A DNA stretch of 64,000 nucleotides from CBDEFX01 sp965237635 (GCA_965237635.1 CBDEFX010000002.1:1674001-1738000); one strand, 5' to 3'. Shown: positions 35,090 to 44,217, numbered from the stretch's first letter. Notes: a model not told the origin generated them from the letters alone. Numbers and translations are program-made.

Positions 35090-35155
35090 GGATCAGCTTC
35101 CTCGCGTGATGGTGAGCATTCTATGTTACATCACTGATTGAACTGCACCGAGGCA

Positions 35156-36496
35156 CTAGGCCTCCAGCCGGCTCTTGAGCTCCGGGACCACGTCCGTGAT
35201 GGGTACTCGTACCTGGGCCATGGTGTCACGCTCTCGGATGGTGACGGCCTTGTCGTCCAGCGAATCGAAGTCGACGGTCACGCATAGGGGCGTGCCGATC
35301 TCGTCCTGGCGGCGGTACCGCCTCCCGATGCTCTGGGCGTCGTCGTACTGGATCAGCCCTCGCGCGGCGTCAGAGCCGCGGACGAGGTCGTGGACCTCGC
35401 GGGCCAGCGGCACGAGGCGCTCGTTGCGGCTGAGGGGGAGCACAGCGACCTTTACCGGCGCGAGGGCAGGGTGGAGCCTCAGCACCACTCGCCGCTCGGT
35501 CTTGCCGGAGGCGGTCGGCGCCTCCTCCTCGGTGTAGGAGTCGACCAGTAATGTCATCACCGCTCGGTCCACTCCGAACGTTGGCTCTATGACGTACGGT
35601 GTTAGGTGCTCGCCGGACTCCTCGTCGAAGTACGTGAGGGCCTCGCCGCTGTGCTCTGAGTGTGCCTTGAGATCGTAGTCCGTCCGGTTGGCGACGCCGT
35701 TGATCTCGCCCCAACCCCAAGGAAATTGATACTCGATGTCACTCGTAGCCTTGGAGTAGTGGGCGAGCTCGTTCGGTTCGTGTTCCCGTAGCCTGAGCCT
35801 ATCCTTGTCGACGCCCAGGCCTGTGTACCATTGCATCGACTCCTCGAGCCACTTCTGGTGCCACTCGTCGTCTTCGCCCGGCTTCACGAAGTACTCCAGC
35901 TCCATGATCTCGAACTCGCGCGTCCGAAAGATGAAGTTACCGGTGGTGATCTCGTTGCGGAAGGCCTTGCCTATCTGGGCGATGCCGAACGGGAGTTTGC
36001 GTCGGGTCGCCGTCACTACGTTGTTGAAGTTGACGAAGATGCCCTGAGCGGTCTCCGGGCGGAGGTAGGTTACGCTGGCGTCGTCCTCAACCGGTCCCAT
36101 GAACGTCTTGAACATCAGGTTGAACATGCGAGAGTCGGTGAGTTCGCCTCCGCAGTCAGGGCATTTGGCCTCCTCTAGCTGGTCCTCTCGCCAGCGCTTG
36201 TGACAGTCCTTGCACTCGACGAGCGGGTCGGTAAAGCTGTCCACGTGGCCGCTAGCCCGCCAGACGTCGGGGTGCATGAGGATCGAGGCGTCGAGGCCGA
36301 CCATGTCGTCGCGGCCCCAAACCATGGCGCGCCACCAGGCGTCCTTGACGTTGTTCTTGAGCTCGACGCCAAGTGGGCCGTAGTCCCAGGTGCTCCCGAG
36401 ACCGCCGTATATCTCGCTGCTCTGGAAGATGAAGCCTCTGCGCTTGCAGAGGGAAGTGATTGTGTTTAGGTCTGTTGTCGCTGCGGTCTCTGTCAT
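35156..36496 (-). CDS. glyQS: Glycyl-tRNA synthetase (alpha2 type)
   Basis: Charges tRNA-Gly. 446 residues, the single-chain class II enzyme. Motifs: ITSLCKRRGFIFQSSEIYGG, a zinc-like CKDCHKRW..CPDCGGELTDSRMFNLMF insertion, motif 2 FGIAQIGKAFRNEITTGNFIFRTREFE, motif 3 FGVDRAVMTLL, and anticodon-binding domain from about 345 (VAVLPLSRNERLVPLAREVHD). No T-box leader is apparent in the upstream 380 bp. Confidence 0.96.
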   Translation of the reverse strand: MTETAATTDLNTITSLCKRRGFIFQSSEIYGGLGSTWDYGPLGVELKNNVKDAWWRAMVWGRDDMVGLDASILMHPDVWRASGHVDSFTDPLVECKDCHKRWREDQLEEAKCPDCGGELTDSRMFNLMFKTFMGPVEDDASVTYLRPETAQGIFVNFNNVVTATRRKLPFGIAQIGKAFRNEITTGNFIFRTREFEIMELEYFVKPGEDDEWHQKWLEESMQWYTGLGVDKDRLRLREHEPNELAHYSKATSDIEYQFPWGWGEINGVANRTDYDLKAHSEHSGEALTYFDEESGEHLTPYVIEPTFGVDRAVMTLLVDSYTEEEAPTASGKTERRVVLRLHPALAPVKVAVLPLSRNERLVPLAREVHDLVRGSDAARGLIQYDDAQSIGRRYRRQDEIGTPLCVTVDFDSLDDKAVTIRERDTMAQVRVPITDVVPELKSRLEA

Positions 36497-36878
36497 CTAC
36501 ACTTCTCGCATCCTGGGATTCCCCCTTATCCTAGCCTTCTCCCTCCAGGGAGAAGGGATAGGAGCGCTCCGGGACTATCCCATGTTCGGTTCGCATCGCG
36601 GACAAAGCTTGCTCACCACGAACGGCTGTAGGATATCAGGCCGTCAAAAGTTAGCAACTCAGGCTACAGAAGTCAAAGCGAGACGGCGAGTACCGTTACT
36701 GGGAGACGCGTTTTGAAAAGTGTCCCATTCTGTCTCATTGTGTCTCATTTAGCTGTAGCGATGTGGAACTCTGGTGCACAGAGTGAGACACTTTGCGTTC
36801 ACGGTCCTCATATCTATTATACAGAACAGGTGTTCTGCGTTCAAGGGCACTCATGTGTGGTTGCCGGCCGAGTGTTCC
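36497..36878. other. Intergenic region with a family-D hairpin and a repeat piece
   Basis: CCTTCTCCCT-CC-AGGGAGAAGG (36535-36556) is flanked by ATCCTA and GGATAGGA, like the repeat at 60383-60420. GCTCACCACGAACGGC at 36611-36626 is an arm of the family-A repeat. TGTCTCATT occurs twice (36730-36750) in a lower-GC stretch. No gene is supported; the glyQS promoter must lie in the right part. Confidence 0.5.
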
Positions 36879-38936
36879 TTATCGAAGAAACAGCGGAGCG
36901 AAGACGAGGGCGACGATGGACATGAGCTTGATGAGGATGTTGAGCGATGGGCCTGATGTGTCCTTGAAAGGGTCGCCGACTGTGTCGCCGACGACCGCGG
37001 CGGCATGCTGCTGTGAACCCTTGCCTCCCATGTGGCCGGCCTCGATGTACTTCTTGGCATTGTCCCATGCGCCACCGGCGTTGGCCATCATAATGGCGAG
37101 CAGGAATCCGGTGGCGATCGAGCCGATGAGAAGCCCTCCAAGGGCCTCCGGCCCGAGGATGGCGCCGACGGCTATGGGCGCAATTACCGCGAGCACGCCC
37201 GGCAGCACCATCTCTCGCATCGCGCCTCTGGTGCTGATATCCACCGCGCGGGCGTAGTCGGCCGGAGCGGTGCCCTCCAATAGGCCGGCTATCTCCCGGA
37301 ACTGGCGCCTTACCTCGGTTACCATCGCGTTGGCCGCTCGGCCGACGGCCTGCATGGTGAGGGCGGCGAACAGGAACGGCATCATGCTGCCCAACATGAG
37401 CCCCATGAGCACATTGGTGTCCCGTAGGTCGAATACGTCGACCTTTGCGACCTGGGAGTATGCCGCCATGAGCGCCAGTGCGGTCAGCACAGCCGAGCCG
37501 ATAGCGAAGCCCTTGCCGGTGGCCGCGGTGGTGTTCCCCAGTGAGTCGAGAGCATCCGTCCGCTCTCTCACCTCAGGACCCATATGTGCCTGCTCGGCGA
37601 TGCCACCTGCGTTGTCGGCGACCGGCCCGTAGGCGTCGGTGGCCAGTGTGATGCCCAGGGTCGAGAGCATCCCGACGGCCGCCAGGGCCACGCCATATGT
37701 GCCGGCAAGCTCGTTCGCCGCCCACATGGCGACCACGACAACTACACCCGGGATAAGCGTGCTCAGCATTCCCAGGCCGACGCCTGCGATGATAACGGTC
37801 GCGGGACCGGTCTCCGCCTGAGCGGCGATGTTCCTTGTGAACGGGAACTCGTAGGATGTGTAGACCTCAGACGAGGTGCCAATGATCTGGCCGGCGACTA
37901 ACCCCACCACGATCACCCAGAACAGGTCGAACGGCAGATCGAGCATCGAGATGGCCACCCCGGAGCCGATAAGGACGAGGGCCCCGGCGCCGAGGATTCC
38001 CGTCCTCAGCGACCACAGCAAGCGTCCCATAGTTGCGCCCTCTCCGGTGCGCACCAGGAACGTGCCGAGAATCGAGGCGAATATACCGATCGCGGCCACG
38101 ATAATCGGCAACATGAACCAGTCCGAGTCGAAGTTGGCCGCCGTGTCCGAGATATCGACCTTGTTCAACGTCAGGGTCGCGGCTGCTGCGGCGGCGAGGG
38201 CGATCGTGGCGATTATGGAGCCCACGTAGGACTCGAAAAGGTCGGCCCCCATGCCCGCGACGTCGCCCACGTTGTCGCCGACGTTGTCAGCGATGGTCGC
38301 CGGGTTACGGGGATCGTCCTCCGGGATTCCCGCCTCTATCTTGCCGACCAGGTCCGCACCGACGTCGGCAGCTTTAGTAAAGATGCCCCCTCCGACCCTG
38401 GCGAACAGGGCGATGGACGAGGCCCCGAAGCCGAAGCCGGCGATTATGCTGATGTCCTTGAAGACCCAATACGCGATAGTGATGCCCAGGAGGCCAATCC
38501 CGACCACCGATACGCCCATGACGGTCCCGCTGTTGAAGGCGACGCGAAGGGCAGGGTTCAGCCCCTGTTGGGCCTTGACTACCGTGCGCGAGTTCGCCCT
38601 GACGGCGATGCTCATGCCGATAAACCCCGCGAGCGCGGAGCCGACCGCGCCGGCAAGGTACGCGATGGCCGTGGACGGGACCGAGCGATCGGTGCCCACC
38701 TTGTCGAGGACGTCGAAGTCTATGAAAACCGCCAGTACTATGAACATCAGAACTACGAAGATGGCCAACATCCGGTACTCTCGCGTGAGGAAGGCCGTCG
38801 ATCCTTGTTGAATCGCGCGGCCGATGAACTGGACGGTCTCGCTACCGCGGTCCTGCCGTAGGATGTTGACGGTCAGTATGGATGCGAAGCCAAGGCCGAC
38901 GAGTCCAGCGGCGATTGCTATGTAGATAATGGTCAC
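36879..38936 (-). CDS. hppA: Membrane-bound ion-pumping pyrophosphatase
   Basis: Couples hydrolysis of PPi to H+ or Na+ transport. 685 residues with about 16 membrane helices from GTG 38936. Catalytic segments: TKAADVGADLVGKIEAGIPE, DDPRNPATIADNVGDNVGD, and DAYGPVADNAGGIAEQ, ending DTVGDPFKDTSGPSLNIL. The K+-sensitivity site reads GNTTAATGKG, with Ala where K+-independent enzymes have Lys, so it is of the K+-dependent class; whether it moves H+ or Na+ cannot be read with confidence here. Stand-alone transcription unit. Confidence 0.95.
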   Translation of the reverse strand: MTIIYIAIAAGLVGLGFASILTVNILRQDRGSETVQFIGRAIQQGSTAFLTREYRMLAIFVVLMFIVLAVFIDFDVLDKVGTDRSVPSTAIAYLAGAVGSALAGFIGMSIAVRANSRTVVKAQQGLNPALRVAFNSGTVMGVSVVGIGLLGITIAYWVFKDISIIAGFGFGASSIALFARVGGGIFTKAADVGADLVGKIEAGIPEDDPRNPATIADNVGDNVGDVAGMGADLFESYVGSIIATIALAAAAAATLTLNKVDISDTAANFDSDWFMLPIIVAAIGIFASILGTFLVRTGEGATMGRLLWSLRTGILGAGALVLIGSGVAISMLDLPFDLFWVIVVGLVAGQIIGTSSEVYTSYEFPFTRNIAAQAETGPATVIIAGVGLGMLSTLIPGVVVVVAMWAANELAGTYGVALAAVGMLSTLGITLATDAYGPVADNAGGIAEQAHMGPEVRERTDALDSLGNTTAATGKGFAIGSAVLTALALMAAYSQVAKVDVFDLRDTNVLMGLMLGSMMPFLFAALTMQAVGRAANAMVTEVRRQFREIAGLLEGTAPADYARAVDISTRGAMREMVLPGVLAVIAPIAVGAILGPEALGGLLIGSIATGFLLAIMMANAGGAWDNAKKYIEAGHMGGKGSQQHAAAVVGDTVGDPFKDTSGPSLNILIKLMSIVALVFAPLFLR

Positions 38937-39036
38937 GTGAAGTCTCCGTAAAAAGGCCTCCCCAGAGCGGGAAGACCTGTATTCAAGAGGTGGTGCGGGC
39001 GCGATGAGGGAAAGCTACCACTTCTGAGGTGTACGG

Positions 39037-39732
39037 TCAAGTTGTGGCGGGTTCGTCGGTCCCGGCTTCAGTTACCGTTGGACCGGACTGCTGACCGCCT
39101 CTGACGCCGGCTAGCCTTTTCTCAAGGCGATGTTGGCCTAGCGCAACCGTGAGGTCGCCCCTGGTGCGCTCCAGGATGCCTCTAACCATGTCGGTGCTTC
39201 GCCTCAGCCGCCGCGTCACCGCGTCGGGAAAGTCCATCGATACCAGGATGGTATAGATCTCGTCCATGACCTCCAGGAGCTCCTCACATCGGGTGAGGTC
39301 GTTCTTGCGGAGCGAGTCGAGGATGAAGCGGCGGAGCTCGCCGACGGCCTCCGCCAGGCCGTTCATGTACGGCGCCGCGCCGATGCCGAGGTCCTCCGGT
39401 CCCACAAGGTCCGTGCCCTCCACGAACGACAGGGTCGCGCTGGCCTCTGCATACTCCTTTTGGGCGTCCTCGACGTAGCCCGCGTAGTAGACGTTGGGGT
39501 GGTCCTTCAGTGTCGTTTCGATCTCGGCTGCCAGCTCGGAGACCTCCGTGAGAAGCCGACGTGCCTTTTCGAACTCGCCCCTATGTGTCGCCCTGATGGA
39601 GTTGGCCGAGTTGCGCACGATCTCTCTCGACAGCCTCAACGCCTGCTCCCGGACATCGTGGGTCTGTCTGAAGCTGGCCTCGGCGGTCTCGGCGATCTCT
39701 CTCAGACCGACGTTTTGGTCCTCATCTTGCAT
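39037..39732 (-). CDS. Translin family protein
   Basis: About 231 residues from ATG 39732, which has AAGGAAG 6 bases upstream. All-helical translin fold: REQALRLSREIVRNSANSIR, AIHRGE-like ATHRGEFEKARRLL, YYAGYVEDAQKEYAEA, APYMNGLAEAVGELRRFIL, EELLEVMDEIYTILVSMDFPDAV, and STDMVRGILERTRGDLT. These follow archaeal and eukaryotic translin/TRAX, octameric RNA/DNA-binding proteins that in C3PO form an RNase acting in RNAi and pre-tRNA processing. The start overlaps the end of thiE by 11 bp. The function in bacteria is not established. Confidence 0.85.
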   Translation of the reverse strand: MQDEDQNVGLREIAETAEASFRQTHDVREQALRLSREIVRNSANSIRATHRGEFEKARRLLTEVSELAAEIETTLKDHPNVYYAGYVEDAQKEYAEASATLSFVEGTDLVGPEDLGIGAAPYMNGLAEAVGELRRFILDSLRKNDLTRCEELLEVMDEIYTILVSMDFPDAVTRRLRRSTDMVRGILERTRGDLTVALGQHRLEKRLAGVRGGQQSGPTVTEAGTDEPATT

Positions 39733-40741
39733 TGTCTTCTTCCTTGGAACCGGCTTCCTCGATTGCTTGAACGAAGGAGCGGGCGGCCTGTTCTGGGTCG
39801 TCGGCAAGGGTCAGAGGGCTGGCGACACAAACAGAGTCCGCGCCGGCACGTACAACCTCGCCCGCGTTGTGGAGATCGATTCCTCCGAAAGCCACGACGG
39901 ACTGAAAGGCGGTAGCCTTGGCCGCGCTCACCATCTCGACTCCGACGGCGGGAGGCCTCTCGGCACTTGCGGCCGTCCGGTAGATAGGGCCGATCGAGAG
40001 ATAGTCGACGCCACTCGCCTGGGACTCGGCGACCTCGTCTATGTTAACGTTGGATTTCCCGACCAGCTGGCTATGCTGCACGATGCGACGGGCTTCGCGG
40101 ACCGGCATGTCGGCCTGCTCAAGATGGAGCCCATGTGCCTCGCTAGAGAGGGTAATACCGGGGTCACCGTCGATTATCAGCAGGGCTTTGTGATCGTCGC
40201 ACATCGATTTGAGGCGCTGGACAACGAGCAGCACGTCGCCCTTGTCACGTGTGTAGTCTCTGAACTGGATAGCCCTAGCGCCGCCTTTTAGAGCGGCCTC
40301 CGCTACCTCAGATACCGGCCAGCCTCCGGTAGCGTCGGGGGCAACTATAACATAGAGTCCTTCGTGGCTGGACGCAGTCTTTGCGCGCAAGTCTCCACCT
40401 ACGCGTTCCTCGGCCCTGTCCAGCACCCGACTCGCCCTGGCCATCCAATCCGCGTTCAACCAAGAACCCCGGTCGTTGGTGCTCTGAAGGATGGCCAGAG
40501 AATTGTTCAGGTGCTCCAGTGTATGGAGCGCCACCGTTGAGGGATCGTCGGTCAGGGCCCGGTAGGCAAGCCTTCGCCGCTGGTTCTCCTCCTGGGACAG
40601 GTCGGCGGCTTCATCGAGGGGTATCGACTGCCGCAGCATCCGAATATCTGAGTGGAGCCCGAGGGGCGCGGTTACGAAGGACTTTAGTAGCCGAATATCC
40701 TCGAGGATCGTGTGCACATGCGCGGCGACGAACGGGTCCAT
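39722..40741 (-). CDS. thiE: Thiamine-phosphate synthase with N-terminal helical extension
   Basis: Joins HMP-pyrophosphate and thiazole phosphate. 339 residues: the first about 125 form a helical extension (MDPFVAAHVHTILEDIRLLK.., RRLAYRALTDD) like the long ThiE of cyanobacteria and some other phyla; the TIM barrel follows with YVIVAPD, GARAIQFRDYTRDKG, LLIIDGDP, GLHLEQADMP, GVDYLSIGPIYRT and AFGGIDLHNAGEVVRAGAD. GLHLEQ replaces the usual GxHLGQ, so one conserved Gly differs. No TPP riboswitch is seen upstream. Translationally coupled to the translin gene. Confidence 0.88.
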   Translation of the reverse strand: MDPFVAAHVHTILEDIRLLKSFVTAPLGLHSDIRMLRQSIPLDEAADLSQEENQRRRLAYRALTDDPSTVALHTLEHLNNSLAILQSTNDRGSWLNADWMARASRVLDRAEERVGGDLRAKTASSHEGLYVIVAPDATGGWPVSEVAEAALKGGARAIQFRDYTRDKGDVLLVVQRLKSMCDDHKALLIIDGDPGITLSSEAHGLHLEQADMPVREARRIVQHSQLVGKSNVNIDEVAESQASGVDYLSIGPIYRTAASAERPPAVGVEMVSAAKATAFQSVVAFGGIDLHNAGEVVRAGADSVCVASPLTLADDPEQAARSFVQAIEEAGSKEEDNAR

Positions 40742-41133
40742 GGCGGGGATTGTAGCATCGGATGGGCTACGTCGGCCGCTATCGGACGCTTCGGCTCAAG
40801 GCGACCTAGGAGGGTCACCCTCACCTCAATCCTCTCCCATCAAGGGGGCTTTGCACTATAAATGCCGGCTGAACCATAATTCCCAATTCTGAACCATAAA
40901 TCAGACATCCAACCCCCCGCTGCAGGAGAGAAGGACGGCCCCATCGCCGGAGGCGTCCCAAGCGGCAGGACTGTCAGCCCACGAATATAGTTTCACTGGG
41001 GGCCCTATCGCTAGCTTGCGAGTCGTAATGCTGCTCGCTTCGCTCCTGGTACTCCCGGGTGCGGCGGCCAAGGGGATCTGGACCACCCTGCGCGCAAAGC
41101 GGGACTAACGGGAGGTGCGCAGACGGATATCCC
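40742..41133. other. Intergenic region, no gene seen
   Basis: Contains a partial family-D piece (CCTCTCCCATCAAGGGGGCT, 40832-40851; partner-like sequence at 56766-56787) and a short direct repeat CTGAACCATAA (40868 and 40889). TPP-riboswitch sequence (CTGAGA plus the conserved P4/P5 strings) was looked for upstream of thiE and not found. Confidence 0.4.
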
Positions 41134-41523
41134 TCAGTCGTAGCAGACCATCTCGATGCCGAAGTTCTCTGCTATGGGACCGAGAACCGCGTCGCGGCGT
41201 CCACAGACCGTTACCGTCCTGACGGTTTTGGGGTTGAAGCGCCTCATCAGTTCCCTTGAAAACAAGGCCTGGCCGAGTAGGTACATCCCTACCCGGTCAG
41301 CCTTCGTCTGCACGACGATGATGTCCTTGCCCGCGATTTCGTTCGAGTCGTAGTCCTTGTTCTCCAAACGGCGATTCTGGCCGTCGAGGACGATCACACC
41401 ATCTAGTAATCGGGGTCCGTGGTCTTTGCCCCTCTTCACAGCGCGGAATTCCTCTATCAGAGTCCCGCCGGTGTCCTGCCAGTAGCGAATAGTCAGCGGC
41501 CCCTCACGGGATGGACGGGCCAT
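41134..41523 (-). CDS. Conserved-looking hypothetical protein, possible PD-(D/E)XK-like fold
   Basis: 129 residues with a good minus-strand start (ATG 41523, GGAGG upstream). The order VIVLDGQNRR, then GKDIIVVQTKADRVGMYLLGQALFS, then a final alpha/beta unit (VRTVTVCGRRDAVLGPIAENFG) is reminiscent of nuclease-like folds with Asp and QxK, as also seen in the AspBHI-like enzyme at 44.7 kb. That is only motif resemblance. It borders the defence island. Coding appearance is good: high-GC third positions and no overlap with another gene. Confidence 0.55.
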   Translation of the reverse strand: MARPSREGPLTIRYWQDTGGTLIEEFRAVKRGKDHGPRLLDGVIVLDGQNRRLENKDYDSNEIAGKDIIVVQTKADRVGMYLLGQALFSRELMRRFNPKTVRTVTVCGRRDAVLGPIAENFGIEMVCYD

Positions 41524-41711
41524 TGGATACCTCCGAAATCACTTATTGGCGTAGGATATCGGTTATCCAATCGCGACGAAAAAATCAGGTATACGTGGGC
41601 GGTCGAGCTTGAACTCAGGTGACAACGACGATTGTAGCCGTGCGGATGGGGCTATTGGAGTTCGACGGGGGACGACTTGGGGATGCCTCATAAGTATCGG
41701 GGAGGGTAAAT

Positions 41712-42260
41712 TTAGGGTCTCTTGAGGCCACGTTCCTTGATTCGTGTTCTGAGGTATTGGCGGCAAGCTGAAGCGAACTCTGCCGCATTGGCGTGGCGGT
41801 GGCCGCCTCGGTTGAGCCGATGCCTGTTGGTCTTGCCGGAGGAAGCAGGGATGGGATTGACGCCACACAGAGAGGCGAAGGCAGCCTCAGAATGGAGACG
41901 GTCCGGGTTACTCCCGGCAGCAATGAGGAGGGTAGCCGCCGTGTCTGGCCCTATGCCGAAGCCATCCACCAGGGCTGGGGCTGTCGTCCGTGTGAGTCGT
42001 TGGATCTCGGCCTCCAGGTGCTGTATCTCATTGCCGAGTTGGCGGTAGCGACGGGCAAGGGAGCGAAGGGTATATCTGGCCGCCGCGGTGGGATCCTCCA
42101 GACGACCGGGCCGGAAGCTCTTGCACCGGGTGACAAGAGCAGCAGCGGTGAGACCACTGAGGTTCTCACGGAGCTGGGCCGGGGCCGTGACGACCAGGGC
42201 CGAGGGAAGTGCAAAAGAGGAATTCCTCACGTCACTGAGTTCGAGGGGCGGCACAATGTC
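41712..42260 (-). pseudogene. IS110-family transposase remnant (C-terminal part)
   Basis: Encodes ALVVTAPAQLRENLSGL.., RSLARRYRQLGNEIQHLEAEI and the Transposase_20 domain APALVDGFGIGPDTAATLL..SLCGVNPIPASSGK, then GHRHANAAEF. The N-terminal DEDD/RuvC-like domain is missing, so the element is dead. It differs from the IS110 piece at 55.2 kb. Confidence 0.8.
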
Positions 42261-42403
42261 AGGCCACTTGACACCGCCGACCAGATGGCGCGGATGGTGC
42301 AGGGAGCCGACGGCAAGCAACTACGGTATCAGGACTTGGCAGCCGCCTAGACAGGGGCGGCCAGCGGCGGATACAATCCGAGCCATGCTGTAAGGGGGAG
42401 ATA

Positions 42404-42560
42404 ATGCCCGGTGCTTTGTTGAATTGCCCCGTGAGGGGGGCGTTAACCGTCCAGGAGCGTGCCGCGGACGCTCTGACCTTCACCGAGGAAAAGAGACGTA
42501 TTGACTGCATCGGGCTATTACGCCGTAAAGGCTATCCTCTGAGTCATATCAAGGTTGAAA
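42404..42560 (+). pseudogene. Possible HsdR_N-like fragment
   Basis: About 50 residues (LTVQERAADALTFTEEKRRI.., LLRRKGYPLSHIKVET) resemble the first helices of type I restriction R-subunit N-terminal domains, in which a Gly-Tyr-Pro follows an R/K-rich helix. The nuclease core is absent and the frame then runs into unrelated sequence. Probably debris of a defence gene; the match is by eye only. Confidence 0.3.
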
Positions 42561-42612
42561 CGACGGGGATTATACACTTGACACAGATTAACAAGGGTGG
42601 TAGGGCGGGCGG

Positions 42613-42834
42613 ATGGGCAGTAGCAAGTATATATGGGAACTTGTTAAAGAGCTCGACGCCATCCGGTCATTGGCTTTCCTCTTGGCACCCATTACCGTGG
42701 GAGGTGTAAGTGCTATGTTGAGTATTTTGGATGTGCCAACGTGGGGTATCGCCCTGGGAGCTACAGTAGCCGGTTCTGTGCTGCTCTTTATTGAGAGGTG
42801 GTCTCGTTTGTCTGAACAGCGCTGCCCGGTTTGA
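42613..42834 (+). pseudogene. Small membrane protein gene cut by an IS3 element
   Basis: 73 residues with two hydrophobic segments (SLAFLLAPITVGGVSAMLSIL and WGIALGATVAGSVLLFI), starting ATG 42613. The stop codon TGA at 42832 is supplied by the IS3 end (TGATAAGTGG), so the original protein was probably longer. I do not recognise it. Small two-helix proteins are common in defence islands, but no function is inferred. Confidence 0.4.
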
Positions 42835-42858
42835 TAAGTGGAATCGCGCTGCCGTGCG

Positions 42859-43686
42859 TTAGGCCGCCGCGGACTCGGCAGGCGCTCTGTCAAAGAACTG
42901 GTCCGGCGTCATACCCCCAAGGCTCGAATGGGGCCGTCCGGCATTGTAAAACTCGAAGTACCGCCCGAGTCCAGTTCTGGCTTCCGGGACCGATTCGTAG
43001 GCTCTCAGGTACACCTCCTCGTACTTGACGCTCTTCCACAGCCGTTCGACGAACACATTATCCTTCCAGCTTCCCTTCCCGTCCATGCTGATCTGGATCC
43101 CATTGGCTTTCAGCAGGCCGGTGAAGGCATCACTTGTGAACTGGCTTCCCTGATCTGTGTTGAATATCTCCGGCGCGCCGTGGCGTCCCAGGGATTCTTC
43201 GAGCGCCTCCACGCAGAAGTCTGTGTCCATTGTGACCGATACCCGCCAGGCCAGCACCTTGCGGCTATGCCAGTCCATCACTGCGGCTAGGTACACGAAC
43301 CCCCTGGCCATCGGAATGTACGTGATATCCATTGCCCACACCTGGTTGGGCCTGCTCACCTCAAGCCCGCGCAGCAGGTACGGATACACCGTATGGCCGG
43401 GCCGTCGCCGGCTGGTGTTGGGCTTGCGGTACAGCGCCTCGATGCCCATCCGCCGCATCAGTGTGGCGATGTGTCTACGCCCGGAGGAGAGTCCCTCCTG
43501 GCGGAGCAGGCCTCGCATCATCCTACTGCCTGCAAACGGATACTCAAGGTGCAGCTCATCGATACGGCGCATCAGTCCGAGACCGGCTTCGCCCACCGGC
43601 CGTGGCCGGTAGTAGATGCTCCCGCGGCTGATGCCCACTGCCTTTGCCTGGCGGGCGAGAGGCAGCTTGTGATCGCGGTCGATCAT
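42859..43686 (-). CDS. IS3-family transposase orfB (DDE catalytic part)
   Basis: From AMIDRDHKLPLARQAKAVG on: HTH_21-like region, then the rve integrase core with VWAMDITYIPMARGFVYLAA (first Asp), IFNTDQGSQFTSDAF (second Asp) and DNVFVERLWKSVKYEEVY (Glu). About 275 residues remain. Native expression needs fusion to orfA through frameshifting, now blocked by the inserted element; independent initiation at ATG 43686 is possible. Confidence 0.85.
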   Translation of the reverse strand: MIDRDHKLPLARQAKAVGISRGSIYYRPRPVGEAGLGLMRRIDELHLEYPFAGSRMMRGLLRQEGLSSGRRHIATLMRRMGIEALYRKPNTSRRRPGHTVYPYLLRGLEVSRPNQVWAMDITYIPMARGFVYLAAVMDWHSRKVLAWRVSVTMDTDFCVEALEESLGRHGAPEIFNTDQGSQFTSDAFTGLLKANGIQISMDGKGSWKDNVFVERLWKSVKYEEVYLRAYESVPEARTGLGRYFEFYNAGRPHSSLGGMTPDQFFDRAPAESAAA

Positions 43687-43708
43687 CGCCTTGCGCCCGG
43701 CAATCCTG

Positions 43709-43867
43709 ATTCTCTCGTAAAAAGTCTGTTCAGGTCGAATTAGAACAACCGTGCCCACGCCTGGGTACAATATACAGTCTCTGTTCCGTATACTACCCCA
43801 ACATACGGTAGCGCTCAGATGTGCTAACTCGCTAGAACTTCCTCAAACCGGGTTTTTACGAGGGAAT
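43709..43867. mobile_element. 159-bp non-autonomous element (MITE-like) inside the IS3 element
   Basis: Terminal inverted repeats ATTCTCTCGTAAAAA (43709-43723) and TTTTTACGAGGGAAT (43853-43867), 14 of 15 matching, flanked by an 8-bp direct repeat CAATCCTG (43701-43708 and 43868-43875). Removing the element plus one CAATCCTG rejoins the orfA end to the orfB start. It has no coding capacity and is less GC-rich than its surroundings. I see no autonomous partner with the same ends in the window. Confidence 0.85.
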
Positions 43868-44155
43868 CAATCCTGCCTTCGTGAGCGCGGACTCTAAAAA
43901 ATCGTTCTCCAACGCAAGCTCACCGATCTTAGCGTGAAGGACCTTCATATCTACCGGCTTTTCAGCCTGCCCTGTCCCGGCCCCAAATAACCGCGCCGCC
44001 CGATCCAGCAACTGGGTCTTCCATTGTGTGATCTGGTTCGGGTGCACATCGAACTGGCTTGCCAGCTCCGAAAGTGTCCGGTCGCCGCGCACTGCGGCAA
44101 GAGCCACCTTCGCCTTGAACTCTGCCGAGTGGTTACGGCGGGGTCGTCTGCTCAT
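43856..44155 (-). CDS. IS3-family transposase orfA (HTH part)
   Basis: 99 residues: RRNHSAEFKAKVALAAVRGD, LSELASQFDVHPNQITQWK, then a leucine-zipper-like tail (MKVLHAKIGELALENDFLE). The last few codons (IPS then stop) derive from the inserted 159-bp element. HTH_Tnp_1 domain that binds the IS ends. Confidence 0.85.
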   Translation of the reverse strand: MSRRPRRNHSAEFKAKVALAAVRGDRTLSELASQFDVHPNQITQWKTQLLDRAARLFGAGTGQAEKPVDMKVLHAKIGELALENDFLESALTKAGLIPS

Positions 44156-44217
44156 CTCTCGCTCCTGTCTCCGAGAGCACTATCATGCCCTCAATCAGGC
44201 AGCGATTCCACTTATCC

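Larger units (their letters stand above)
42832..44217 (-). mobile_element. IS3-family insertion sequence, copy 1, itself interrupted by a small element
   Basis: Ends share GATAAGTGGAATCGC (42833-42847, complement at 44202-44216). It carries orfA and orfB on the minus strand. A 159-bp inserted element (43709-43867) separates the two, so the normal orfA-orfB frameshift fusion cannot be made. No clear target duplication is seen at the outer ends. Confidence 0.8.

Noticed and set aside
36497..36878. T-box leader for glyQS
   Set aside because: No T-box sequence (GGTGG..CGCG type) or terminator/antiterminator pair found.
40742..41133. TPP riboswitch upstream of thiE
   Set aside because: The conserved TPP-binding strings are not present on the relevant strand.
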